Source: Deferribacter autotrophicus (GTDB taxonomy: Bacteria > Chrysiogenota > Deferribacteres > Deferribacterales > Deferribacteraceae). From it: a DNA stretch of 64,000 nt. Below are positions 8,747 to 16,783 of the stretch, piece after piece. The notes beneath the pieces are model-generated. The model was not told the origin of the DNA, made no database searches, and saw only the letters and a program-made list of their open reading frames with translations. The stretch covers positions 1 through 64,000 of the forward strand of contig NZ_VFJB01000004.1 in assembly GCF_008362905.1 (NCBI RefSeq), given 5' to 3'. Each line of letters opens with the position of its first letter. Positions within the stretch are counted from its first letter, which is position 1. A program made the position numbers and the translations under genes.

Positions 8747-8750
8747 ACTG
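8747..8750. repeat. Right target-site duplication (ACTG) of the IS21 element
   Basis: Partner of 6391-6394. It is followed directly by the continuing GIY-YIG frame. Confidence 0.9.
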
Positions 8751-9011
8751 TTTTATATACATGTGTTACAAGTAATCTCTTGAAAAGAGTTTATGAACAT
8801 AAGCATGAATTAGTTGATGGATTTACAAAAAGATATAAGATTAAAAAACTTGTGTATTATGAAGTTTTTGATTCGATTGAAGAGGCAATAAAGAGGGAGA
8901 AACAGATAAAAGGTGGCAGTAGGAAGAAAAAGATTGCTCTGATTGAAAGTATAAATCCTAATTGGAGTGATTTGTATTATCAATTGGATTAAATTCTTTA
9001 CCTATTTTATT

Positions 9012-9150
9012 ATTGATTAAGAGATTGCTTCGGGTCTTACGACCCTCGCAATGACAAGAAGAGGAACTGGAAGAGAAATTGCTTCGCTACCGCTCGGTGG
9101 TGGCAAATAAAGTGTGTCGTCGTGGTGAGATCGCTTCGCTAAAACACTCT
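9012..9150. repeat. Degenerate GATTGCTTCG / CGCAATGAC repeats
   Basis: Three half-sites are visible: GAGATTGCTTCGGGTC...CCTCGCAATGAC, GAAATTGCTTCGCTACCGC and GAGATCGCTTCGCT. The GAGxxTATTGCACAG ends of the complete elements are missing, so this is probably a decayed or partial copy. Confidence 0.7.
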
Positions 9151-9186
9151 CTGATGAGAATAATGACATAGATGTGCTGGTGTTAC

Positions 9187-9216
9187 AAAAAAAGCCCGCC
9201 ATATGGCGGGCTTTTT
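9187..9216. terminator. Rho-independent terminator of the porin gene
   Basis: A perfect palindrome with stem AAGCCCGCC/GGCGGGCTT around ATAT, flanked by A and T runs. It lies 21 bp beyond the porin stop on the minus strand. The A/T runs on both sides make it potentially bidirectional. Confidence 0.9.
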
Positions 9217-9236
9217 GCTTAAGACTTATAAAGGAA

Positions 9237-10463
9237 TTAGAAACTTAAGCTGATTTTATGATATGCTCTAATAACTGGATCTGGATCAGACTGACCATCA
9301 AGATCAATTTTTGCATAACCGAAAGCTACAGAATATACAAGCCCTTTCTTAATAGTATATGCAGCACCAAGATCTACTTCATAAGCTGTAGCATCTTCAA
9401 GATAATTAGTAGTTGTTGAGTTGCCTTCTTGGTTAGAAGTTACGTATGTAAGTGATGCATTAGCTGTTAACTTATCCATAACAGGAGCTTTTGCGTAAAC
9501 TTGATAAGCAGTCATACCTGTAAGGCCATCACCGCCACCAAAACCAACCCAGTCACTCAATACAAGTGTCAAATCAAAATCATCATCAAAGTCGTAACCT
9601 TTTTGAGCATCTTTATCATAACTACCGTATGCAAAAATACCACCTACTTTAACTTTGTCAATCATAGTATATGCATTTACATAAATTCCATATACATCAT
9701 AATCTGTGCCATAATTCTTATCAAATTCAACGTTGTCATAATCAAACTCAGCTTCAAAACCTATCACTCCAAACTTACCCATTGCAGCAATATCAAATGA
9801 TGTAGTTTTCTTACCATCTGTACTGTTATCAACATATGCATTGTTTGTGCCAGCACTATCAACAGTATAAACTACCAGTGGCTTAATTGTGATATCCCCA
9901 GCTTTGAAAGTCAAACCAATTGCATAAGAATCGCTATCATCTTTTTCAGCATCTTTATATTGAAGTTCTTTACCTTTTTCAGCGTTTTTTTGAACCCAAG
10001 CCACTAAAGAACCATAAGGTAAAGCCTGAGTAATCTTTACTCTATATTTTCCGCCAACATCATTACCAAAAGCTGTTCCCCAGCCTCCACCAGACATAAG
10101 ACCAGCATCAAGTTTTGTACCTGTAGCAAATTTATGTGTCAACCAAGCTCTTTCAGCAGCAATATTGTCATCAGTATCATTTTCATTTGCATTTTTCCAA
10201 TCTTCATCATGAATAGCAAATCTTGTTGTCACCCATGTGTCTTCATCAACTACTAACTTAGCCCAAAGATTCATATCTTGATCAAAATATGAAAAAGATG
10301 GAGCATTACTTGTTTGTAAATCAACTTTCTTATCACCGTCTAAGTCAGAACCGTTTTTAATATAGCTACCTCTTACATAAAAATTACCGCTGAGCTTAAG
10401 CTCAACTGCAAAAGATGTTGCTGCAAATGCTAACAACGCTAAAAAAACTAAAAACTTCTTCAT
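9237..10463 (-). CDS. Outer-membrane beta-barrel porin
   Basis: A 408-aa protein with a clear signal peptide (MKKFLVFLALLAFAATSFA, cleavage after residue 19). The rest has alternating hydrophobic/polar strands and ends in ...YHKISLSF; a C-terminal Phe is the usual signal for barrel assembly by Bam. A loop near residue 40 is Asp-rich (NGSDLDGDKKVD) and could bind Ca2+. I take it as a general porin; substrate unknown. It has a strong Shine-Dalgarno (AGGAGGAAG), its own promoter-like sequence at 10596-10624 and a strong terminator, so it is probably an abundant single-gene transcript. Confidence 0.85.
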   Translation of the reverse strand: MKKFLVFLALLAFAATSFAVELKLSGNFYVRGSYIKNGSDLDGDKKVDLQTSNAPSFSYFDQDMNLWAKLVVDEDTWVTTRFAIHDEDWKNANENDTDDNIAAERAWLTHKFATGTKLDAGLMSGGGWGTAFGNDVGGKYRVKITQALPYGSLVAWVQKNAEKGKELQYKDAEKDDSDSYAIGLTFKAGDITIKPLVVYTVDSAGTNNAYVDNSTDGKKTTSFDIAAMGKFGVIGFEAEFDYDNVEFDKNYGTDYDVYGIYVNAYTMIDKVKVGGIFAYGSYDKDAQKGYDFDDDFDLTLVLSDWVGFGGGDGLTGMTAYQVYAKAPVMDKLTANASLTYVTSNQEGNSTTTNYLEDATAYEVDLGAAYTIKKGLVYSVAFGYAKIDLDGQSDPDPVIRAYHKISLSF

Positions 10464-10595
10464 ACTTCTTCCTCCTGTAGGTTTTTATTTTTTCTTACTA
10501 TAATTGCCATTTTCAAAACCAATGTTCTAGAATCCTTCATCACTATTATTTCTCTTCATCCCTCCTTTCATTATTAATTAATATAACACATATAT

Positions 10596-10624
10596 TTCTT
10601 ATCATAATGTTTTAACGGTGTCAA
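10596..10624 (-). promoter_or_regulatory. Likely sigma-70-type promoter of the porin gene
   Basis: On the minus strand TTGACA (10619-10624), 17 bp, then TAAGAA (10596-10601). It would give a leader of about 125 nt before the porin start. The leader includes a purine-rich stretch AAAGGAGGGATGAAGAG near 10550 that looks like a second ribosome-binding site with a short reading frame. Confidence 0.5.
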
Positions 10625-10644
10625 CAAGAAGAGTGTATTTTTTA

Positions 10645-12258
10645 TCATTTTACTTCAAGATATATAAATTCACTTTTTGTACCCTTGAATAAACCACTAC
10701 CAAAATTTCTAAGCAAGACTACATAATTCTTACCAAATCTTTCTTCCCCATAATAATCCACAATAGTCGGCTTAAATGTATCTGACTCCCATATCTTTCT
10801 TATCATTTTCCTTTGCCATATCAACCCTTCAAAAACTGAACCTTTAAACTTTAACAAGTTTGGCAACACATCTGAAACTTGCTCATTTTTTAATATATAT
10901 ATTTTACCACCATCATATACATAAACTCTCCCCTTTAAAAATTTTTTATAATGCAATATTTCAAAAGGATCATCTTCATTTCTATTTATATACTCTTTTT
11001 TAACTTTTTTTTCATTTTCTAACATAAAATAATATGGGGTCTTACCAAAATAATTATGACTTTTAAAGATTTTCTTACCATCTTTAATGATAATAAGCCT
11101 GAATTGTTTATTTAAATATAATATTTCTTTTTTCCCATCGTTATCAATATCACCGTATCCAAAGCCAAAAATTCCGATACCATTTGTCCCGTCAATGGCA
11201 TCTCCTCTTACATAATCAGCTTTATATTCATAATAATGAATCTTACCCAGATATTCACCATCTCTTGATATTCTCTGACATACCAGTTTCTTATGGCCAT
11301 TCACCATAATTGTCCTAAAAATATATGGAATACTTCTTTTCAATAATTTTGGCTTATTATCATCAAATTCGTAAATTGCAGATTTTATATTTCTTCCATT
11401 CTGCAAATTTGAAATAAAAATTTCATCAATACCATTTCCATTTAAATCAATTGTTTCTACATTCAAAATTTCATCAAAATCACCGTCAATCCTGGTCACA
11501 TACTCAAAATCATCTCCAGTAAATTTATAGATATATACCGTATCCTCATCAGCTGTAACAATATATTCATAATCATCGTTAAAAATATGACCAACACTGA
11601 TAGTCCGTAATTCTTTATCAATTGGCTTGCTTCTCAAAATATCAGCAGTCATCAATGATGGCTTACCTTTTGACAAATAGCTTAAATTGACATCTGCATA
11701 ATATTTTTTAGCAATCAACTTACCATCAAAAAATATCATATATTCAATACCACCTTTTTCATCTTGCACAAAATTAATCAGATAATTGCCACTATCTGAA
11801 ACAATAAAGTTTGTAGCATCAGCCAAGTCTTGTTTCATTAATAATTCTAATCTTCTATTGAAATTTTCATAATTTACTTTAACCTTGACAGGAGTTTCAC
11901 TGATTACCACATCTCCTTTTCTAAAATCCTCTTTTTTATCAAATACAGATGCTATAGAGTATTTATCAAAAACTTCAATTATTTTAACTTTACCCAAATA
12001 TGAGCGTTTTACTCCAAGAACCTCTCCCGTAATTGGGTGAACTATCTTCTTTCCTTCTCTGTATACATTTAACACTCTACCCCTGGTAACACCGTCTTCT
12101 TTTGTCAAATCAGTATAAACCGTATCACCTTCCACAGCTACCACATACCCTTTTACGGGGGCAAGTAAATTATCTATTTCTCCTACCAGTTTTTCGAATC
12201 TTGCAAAACTCACTAAGGGAACCAATAAAAATAGAATTACAAAAAATCTTTTTAACAT
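10645..12258 (-). CDS. Secreted protein with FlgT-C-like and FG-GAP/VCBS-like repeats
   Basis: A 537-aa protein with a signal peptide (MLKRFFVILFLLVPLVSFA). Residues about 30-120 (VVAVEGDTVYTDLTKEDGV..GRVLNVYREG..HPITGEVLG...GKVKIIEVF) resemble the C-terminal domain of FlgT, a flagellar periplasmic protein. The remainder contains FG-GAP-like blades with Ca2+-loop motifs DLNGNGIDEIF and GDIDNDGKKEIL, suggesting a beta-propeller. Its position upstream of a flagellin gene is suggestive, but the two are divergent in orientation and separated by a repeat element. Known: similar FlgT-C plus VCBS proteins occur in Geobacter-like bacteria. Precise role unknown. Confidence 0.7.
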   Translation of the reverse strand: MLKRFFVILFLLVPLVSFARFEKLVGEIDNLLAPVKGYVVAVEGDTVYTDLTKEDGVTRGRVLNVYREGKKIVHPITGEVLGVKRSYLGKVKIIEVFDKYSIASVFDKKEDFRKGDVVISETPVKVKVNYENFNRRLELLMKQDLADATNFIVSDSGNYLINFVQDEKGGIEYMIFFDGKLIAKKYYADVNLSYLSKGKPSLMTADILRSKPIDKELRTISVGHIFNDDYEYIVTADEDTVYIYKFTGDDFEYVTRIDGDFDEILNVETIDLNGNGIDEIFISNLQNGRNIKSAIYEFDDNKPKLLKRSIPYIFRTIMVNGHKKLVCQRISRDGEYLGKIHYYEYKADYVRGDAIDGTNGIGIFGFGYGDIDNDGKKEILYLNKQFRLIIIKDGKKIFKSHNYFGKTPYYFMLENEKKVKKEYINRNEDDPFEILHYKKFLKGRVYVYDGGKIYILKNEQVSDVLPNLLKFKGSVFEGLIWQRKMIRKIWESDTFKPTIVDYYGEERFGKNYVVLLRNFGSGLFKGTKSEFIYLEVK

Positions 12259-12286
12259 ATCACCACCTCTTTATTTCAAAAAAATA

Positions 12287-12460
12287 CAGAGTATTACACA
12301 GTAAAACATACATAAATTACGTAACTGTTGATGTGTTAAAGATTGCTTCGTCGCTTACGCTCCTCGCAATGACGAAGAAGGCTGTCACCAGCGAGCGTTA
12401 GCGAAGCAATCTCAATGCTACAAGTAAATTATGACCATAGCAATTAACTATGCAATACCC
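12287..12460. repeat. MITE-like element, copy 1
   Basis: About 174 bp. The left end, CAGAGTATTACACAGTAAAA, mirrors the right end, ...CTATGCAATACCC. The core holds GATTGCTTCGTCGCTTACG / CTCCTCGCAATGACG and, inverted, AGCGTTAGCGAAGCAATCTC. The segment GTAACTGTTGATGTGTTAAAGATTGCTTCG nearly matches the reverse complement of copy 3 (split here for reading: GTAACTGTT then GATGTGTTAAAG). No coding capacity. Confidence 0.85.
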
Positions 12461-12531
12461 TTAAATATTATTAATACTAGATGATGAAAAATGCAAATGG
12501 TTTTGATAACTTCTCGTGTAGGTGTGAGTGT

Positions 12532-12599
12532 GGGTGGAAATGTGGGTGGAAGTGTGGGTGCAGTTGGTGGGTGATGGGTGTTAGGTGATAGGTGGTGGG
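12532..12599 (+). repeat. G-rich tract with G-quadruplex potential
   Basis: Six GGG runs (12532, 12544, 12556, 12569, 12576, 12597) within GTGGGTGGAA-type words. Spacing of the first five is 9, 9, 10 and 4 nt, which would allow a G-quadruplex on the plus strand. It lies about 30 bp upstream of the flagellin promoter. It may only be another of the low-complexity arrays of this genome. Confidence 0.6.
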
Positions 12600-12627
12600 T
12601 AAAAATAAAAAAATGGCTAAAATTTGC

Positions 12628-12654
12628 TAAAGTTTTTAAAGTTATTGTCGATAG
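12628..12654 (+). promoter_or_regulatory. Sigma-28 (FliA) promoter of the flagellin gene
   Basis: TAAAGTTT, exactly 11 bp, then GTCGATAG, against the consensus TAAAGTTT-N11-GCCGATAA: 14 of 16 positions match. It is followed about 55 nt later by a flagellin start codon, the expected target of this sigma factor. Confidence 0.9.
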
Positions 12655-12709
12655 AGTAACTGCAGGGATGCGAAAATTTTGACATGGATGTGACCGTGAG
12701 GTTGTGTCC

Positions 12710-14665
12710 ATGAAAATAGATTTTATCCCTGCAAATGGTATTTTAAACAGTATCAATAATTTCACTAATGCAGTAAACAGCTCAGTTGAAAAACTATCTA
12801 CAGGAAAAAGAATAAACAATGCAAGTGATTCACCAAGTGAAATTAGTTTCACAGCAAGATTAAAGGCTGCCATCGACTCTCAAAAAACGCTTTTAAACAA
12901 TATTCAGGATGGAATCTCACTGTTTCAAACAGCCGATTACTCTTTAAGTGGTTCATCAGGACTCCTTGATATTCTGAATACTATTCGCGAAAAAGTTGTG
13001 GAAGCCGGAAATGTTACACTTACATCCAGTGATATAAATAACATACAAAATGAAATCAACGATCTCATTGATGAAATAGACAATATCACCACATCAATCG
13101 AATTTAATACAAAAAAAGTGTTTAACGGTGATTATCTTGCCACAGTAACTTCAAGCTCCCCATACATAAATGCCTACCCCCTTGATAAAATGGATACAGT
13201 TACTATTGAACTTTCAACCATTACTGGTGCAAGCTATCATAAATACCAAAACAGCGTGCAACCCAACCCCACAGTCTCAGCAACAACCGATTATACGGCC
13301 ACACTAGGTACTTTGGGGACTGTAAGTACTTCCGGTACTGCTTCAGCATCAAACAGCTATGAAATTATTTTTCAAGATAGCTCATCATTTAATGTATACG
13401 ATAACAGTACAGGTACTCTCGTCACTTCAAGCACAACTGACACTCCTTTTACTCTCGATGGAGTAACCATCACCATTAGCTCTGGTGGCACTTATTCAGC
13501 AAATTATAAAATCTATCTTGATACAACTAGCGGATCTGCCACAGTTTCTTATGCAGAAGGCAACAGAGGAACATCACCAAGCATTTCAAATGCTACATGG
13601 TCATCTGATGTCATGTTAAATTCTTATTTTTATATAAAAACAGATTTTGATGGTAGTACATTAAAATATAACGTTTTTGACAAAGACAACAACGCAATGG
13701 GTAATTGGACAACCATTGGTTCTCAGTTCACAGCTTTTTCCGATTCAAAACTTGCAGGAAGTACATTTACCTTCAACGTAACAGATCCCGGCAAAGGAGA
13801 CATCTGGAAAATAGATTTTGGCTCTTATAACTCCCTTTCAACATCAGGAGGCACATTTGTAATTGAAGGACTGAACAACTCTATTACCGTAAGCTGGAAT
13901 GGTAATGATAGATTGAGTGATATTGTAAATAGAATTAATAGTTATAATGATGTAGCATCTGCCACAATAACCACTTCTGGTTCAAATACTTATCTTGTAA
14001 TAAAATCGCTTGAAAAAGGAAGTGCGGGAAAAATCAGAATATACGATTCATTAGGCAATTTCACATCTACTCTAGGCTTATCAGAGGTATCTAACACAGG
14101 AGTTGACGCTTCATTAACCTACAATGGTATCACTTATACATCACCAAATGGAGAGTTTAATAATGTTGTAAACAATATTTTAATTAAAGTAAAAGATGAG
14201 TCAAATGTAAATAATGCAGTAATCTCTATAATCAATAAAAGCACCATAATTCCACTAAATATCAATGGGACCACTCCATTAGAAGTATATATTAAAGATA
14301 TGACACCAGAGGCCCTTGGATTAAAGGATGTAAATGGTGATTATGCCATCGACATTTCCACATCCAGTAGTCGCGAAAAATCATTAAGTCTAATCGATTC
14401 AATTATTGAAAAGGTCTCAACTGAAGCTTCAAGAGTGGGGAGTATGGAAAACGTTTTGAGCTACCACCTGGATCAGATTACGTCAAACAACACTGCACTT
14501 AATTCATCTTACTCAAATCATATGGATACAGATATAGCAGAGGAGCTTGCAAAACTCACTGTAAATCAAATGTTACTTAACAGCGCCACAACAATGCTAA
14601 CAAAAAGGGAAGAAATTACAACCACGGTAATGACACTATTAGGGATTAATATAAAGACAAGTTAA
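12710..14665 (+). CDS. Flagellin-family protein
   Basis: 651 aa from the ATG at 12710 (a GTG at 12704 is also in frame; the GTGAGG just upstream fits either). Residues about 15-130 match the flagellin N-terminal helical domain (VEKLSTGKRINNASDSPSEISF...ADYSLSG). The last 100 residues match the C-terminal domain (SRVGSMENVLSYHLDQITSNN...AEELAKLTVNQMLL). These form the D0/D1 core of the filament. The central 400 residues are Ser/Thr/Gly-rich and of variable type, expected to be surface exposed. A near-consensus FliA promoter lies upstream. No chaperone, cap or other flagellar genes are adjacent, so it is an isolated filament gene, perhaps one of several flagellins. FlgL is an alternative, but the length and promoter favour flagellin. 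Confidence 0.88.
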   Translation: MKIDFIPANGILNSINNFTNAVNSSVEKLSTGKRINNASDSPSEISFTARLKAAIDSQKTLLNNIQDGISLFQTADYSLSGSSGLLDILNTIREKVVEAGNVTLTSSDINNIQNEINDLIDEIDNITTSIEFNTKKVFNGDYLATVTSSSPYINAYPLDKMDTVTIELSTITGASYHKYQNSVQPNPTVSATTDYTATLGTLGTVSTSGTASASNSYEIIFQDSSSFNVYDNSTGTLVTSSTTDTPFTLDGVTITISSGGTYSANYKIYLDTTSGSATVSYAEGNRGTSPSISNATWSSDVMLNSYFYIKTDFDGSTLKYNVFDKDNNAMGNWTTIGSQFTAFSDSKLAGSTFTFNVTDPGKGDIWKIDFGSYNSLSTSGGTFVIEGLNNSITVSWNGNDRLSDIVNRINSYNDVASATITTSGSNTYLVIKSLEKGSAGKIRIYDSLGNFTSTLGLSEVSNTGVDASLTYNGITYTSPNGEFNNVVNNILIKVKDESNVNNAVISIINKSTIIPLNINGTTPLEVYIKDMTPEALGLKDVNGDYAIDISTSSSREKSLSLIDSIIEKVSTEASRVGSMENVLSYHLDQITSNNTALNSSYSNHMDTDIAEELAKLTVNQMLLNSATTMLTKREEITTTVMTLLGINIKTS

Positions 14666-14672
14666 ATATGAC

Positions 14673-14692
14673 TGGAGTCACCCCATTTTTTC
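14673..14692 (-). repeat. Dispersed motif AAAAAATGGGGTGACtCCAG, reverse copy
   Basis: CTGGAGTCACCCCATTTTTT directly follows the flagellin stop. With its T run it could serve as a weak terminator, but the same motif occurs at 238, 20993 and 21279 in other settings. Confidence 0.7.
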
Positions 14693-14730
14693 ATAAAAAA
14701 CAAATAAAAAATGTAAAATTGGTCAAAGGA

Positions 14731-14919
14731 TGAGATCGCTTCGTCACTTTGTTCCTCGCGATGACGCAGTGGTGAGATTGCTTCGTCGCTATCGCTCCTC
14801 GCAATGACGTAGACATGATGTCATTGCGAGCGCAGCGAAGCAATCTCTTTACCATCATTGTGTTACGGCTAAAGTTCGTGTTAACCATATTTTATATTTT
14901 TGTATTATGCAACACCCTG
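14731..14919. repeat. MITE-like element, copy 2 (one recognisable end)
   Basis: The core has three palindromic half-site pairs (GAGATCGCTTCGTCAC...CTCGCGATGACG, GAGATTGCTTCGTCGC...CGCAATGACG, TCATTGCGAGCGCAGCGAAG). The right end TATTATGCAACACCCTG is the reverse complement of the family terminus. The left terminus is not recognisable. In reverse complement the half beside the right end, GTAACACAATGATGGTAAAGAG, parallels copies 1 and 3. Confidence 0.75.
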
Positions 14920-15071
14920 TTAGCTTTAATACCAATAAATTACAAGCTTAATGAATTAAAAAATTGGGAAGATGGGAAAGGAGGGAAATAGAACGTTCTA
15001 ACGTTTGAACGTTCTAACATTTAAAACTTAGTACTTATCACGTACACTTACACCTACACTTACACTTAACA
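14920..15071. other. Intergenic low-complexity DNA before the helicase gene end
   Basis: Contains AACGTTCTAACGTTTGAACG words (14992-15022) and TACACTTACACCTACACTT words (15043-15070). No gene visible. Confidence 0.5.
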
Positions 15072-16649
15072 CTACTTAGCTTTTGCCAACTCTACCAGTG
15101 GCTTTCTACCTCTTCTGTTCTTTTTAAAGATTGATAAAATATATTCTGCTTCTTCAAAAGGCACAGTAATAAATGAAAATTTTTCAAAAACCTTTACGTC
15201 CCTAATCTTCTTTAAATCCACCTTGCATTTATCAGCTATAAACTTCTTAATATCAGTTTCATTCATACCGTCCATTCTACCCTTTGCCACAAAAAGTCTG
15301 GTTTTTCCTTTTCTATTGACTGATACTTCCTCAATCTCTTTATAACTTTGAATATCTAAATCATCACTAAACCTATATTTCAACATAGCAGCCACCACAG
15401 ATTCTGGCGCAAAATTTTGCAATAGCTCTTTGGCAAAAAATTCAAATTCTTTATATTCCCCGTTTTCAATTATTGAAGTAATATCTTGCTTAATCATCTC
15501 CTTCTTATTTTGAATCAGTTCATCGATACCGGGCAATTTTTCCTTTTTTATCTTCGTATTTGATATCCTCATAATATACAATAGATTCTTATACTCCGAT
15601 GGCGTAACAAAGGTAATAGCCATCCCTTTTTTACCAGCCCTCCCCGTTCTGCCAATCCTGTGAACATAGCTTTCGGGATTTTGAGGAAGAGAATAATTAA
15701 TAACATGGGTAAGATTATCAATATCTATCCCTCTTGCCGCCACATCGGTGGCCACGAGCATATTTACTCTTTTTGTCTTAAACTTATGAAGAATTCTCTC
15801 CCTTTGATACTGGGACAAATCACCATGCAAACCTTCAGCATTGTAGCCTCTGTCAATTAACTTGTTTGCCACTTTATCCACATCTACCTTTGTTCTACAA
15901 AAAATCAATCCGTAAAATTCCGGATACAAATCCCTTATACGACATAAAGCTTCAAATTTATCTTCCTCATTCACTTCAAAATAAATCTGTTCAGTCAAAG
16001 CGGTGGTAAGTTGTTTACTCTCTACTTTGACAACTTCATACCCTTTCATGAAGTTTTTAGCTAAATTCAAAATCTCCTTCGGCATTGTAGCCGAAAAAAG
16101 CAATACTCTTCTATTTTCAGGCGTATACCGGAATATTGTTTTTATGTCATCTATAAACCCCATATTCAACATTTCATCAGCTTCATCAAGAATGAAATAT
16201 TCAATACCAGAAATCTTCAAACTGCCACGTTTCAAATGATCAAGAATTCTGCCCGGTGTTCCAACTACAATATCCACGTTCCCGCTCAATCTTTTTAATT
16301 GCAACTCCATAGATTGACCACCATAAACCGGAACAACGGTTATTCTTCTTCTACCTTTTAAAGAATTTATCTCTTCAGCCACCTGATTTGCAAGTTCTCT
16401 GGTGGGAGTTAAAATCAAACAACTAATTCCTTCATTCTTTCTGTCAATTTTCTCAATCACAGGAATTCCAAAGGCAGCTGTCTTTCCTGTCCCGGTCTGC
16501 GCTTGAGCAACGATGTCATTCTCACCATTTAATATTTTAGGTATTACAAGCTTCTGAATATCAGTGGGCTCTTCAAATCCTTTCTTTTTAAGCGCTTCAA
16601 TAATACTTTTTGATACTCCAAGTTTTTCAAATTCTTTCATACTTTGCAT
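15072..16649 (-). CDS. DEAD-box ATP-dependent RNA helicase with DbpA-type RNA-binding domain
   Basis: RNA helicase for ribosome assembly or mRNA unwinding. I take the ATG at 16649 (525 aa), preceded by AAGGAAGG, rather than the upstream in-frame start at 16694. Motifs: AQTGTGKT (50-57), PTREL, DEAD (155-158), SAT (186-188), ARGIDI and HRIGRTGRAG. The C-terminal 75 residues (RLFVAKGRMDGMNETDIKKF...) match the DbpA/CsdA-like RNA-binding domain (PF03880), as in DeaD/CsdA cold-shock helicases. Single gene. A lone CDS with a good ribosome-binding site is consistent with cold-shock control, which the sequence does not prove. Confidence 0.93.
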   Translation of the reverse strand: MQSMKEFEKLGVSKSIIEALKKKGFEEPTDIQKLVIPKILNGENDIVAQAQTGTGKTAAFGIPVIEKIDRKNEGISCLILTPTRELANQVAEEINSLKGRRRITVVPVYGGQSMELQLKRLSGNVDIVVGTPGRILDHLKRGSLKISGIEYFILDEADEMLNMGFIDDIKTIFRYTPENRRVLLFSATMPKEILNLAKNFMKGYEVVKVESKQLTTALTEQIYFEVNEEDKFEALCRIRDLYPEFYGLIFCRTKVDVDKVANKLIDRGYNAEGLHGDLSQYQRERILHKFKTKRVNMLVATDVAARGIDIDNLTHVINYSLPQNPESYVHRIGRTGRAGKKGMAITFVTPSEYKNLLYIMRISNTKIKKEKLPGIDELIQNKKEMIKQDITSIIENGEYKEFEFFAKELLQNFAPESVVAAMLKYRFSDDLDIQSYKEIEEVSVNRKGKTRLFVAKGRMDGMNETDIKKFIADKCKVDLKKIRDVKVFEKFSFITVPFEEAEYILSIFKKNRRGRKPLVELAKAK

Positions 16650-16783
16650 AAATATAACCTTCCTTCTTTTTTTATTGGCAAACGAATTCGGCATTTTTAA
16701 ACAAACTTCTACACAAACCCATTCTGTTTAGAACACCTAATTCTGTTTGCATATTGTAAGAAGAAAATGAAAATCGATTAACT

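Larger units (their letters stand above)
6346..8992 (+). pseudogene. GIY-YIG domain protein gene split by an IS21 element
   Basis: The 5' part is 6346-6394 and the 3' part 8751-8992. Removing the insertion sequence and one copy of the ACTG target repeat restores a 96-aa frame: MEKKGYVYIMTNKNN, then TVLYTCVTSNLLKRVYEHK, ending NPNWSDLYYQLD. This is the small stand-alone GIY-YIG family (UPF0213-like, about 90-100 aa). The first tyrosines (Y6, Y8), R29 and the conserved Y31-E-H are present, but the glycine of the YIG-type motif is Cys (C21), which may have weakened the enzyme before the insertion. The role of these small proteins in the cell is not settled. The gene is certainly interrupted; the pieces join without any frameshift, so the insertion is recent. 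Confidence 0.9.
12259..12627. other. Intergenic region between the FG-GAP gene and the flagellin gene
   Basis: It holds a complete MITE-like element (12287-12460), a G-rich tract (12532-12599) and then the sigma-28 promoter. No gene visible; open frames here are antisense or repeat-derived. Confidence 0.6.

Noticed and set aside
8492-8992. 166-aa open reading frame on the plus strand
   Set aside because: It fuses antisense istA DNA with the 3' part of the interrupted GIY-YIG gene. Only 8747-8992 is real coding history.
12448-12873. Minus-strand 141-aa open frame
   Set aside because: It runs antisense into the flagellin N-terminus and through the G-rich tract (giving TLPPTFPPTLTPT-like residues); no ribosome-binding site.
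14992-15022. GAACGTTC words as LexA/SOS boxes
   Set aside because: They are part of the same low-complexity 7-bp word arrays seen in many gaps, and no SOS gene follows.
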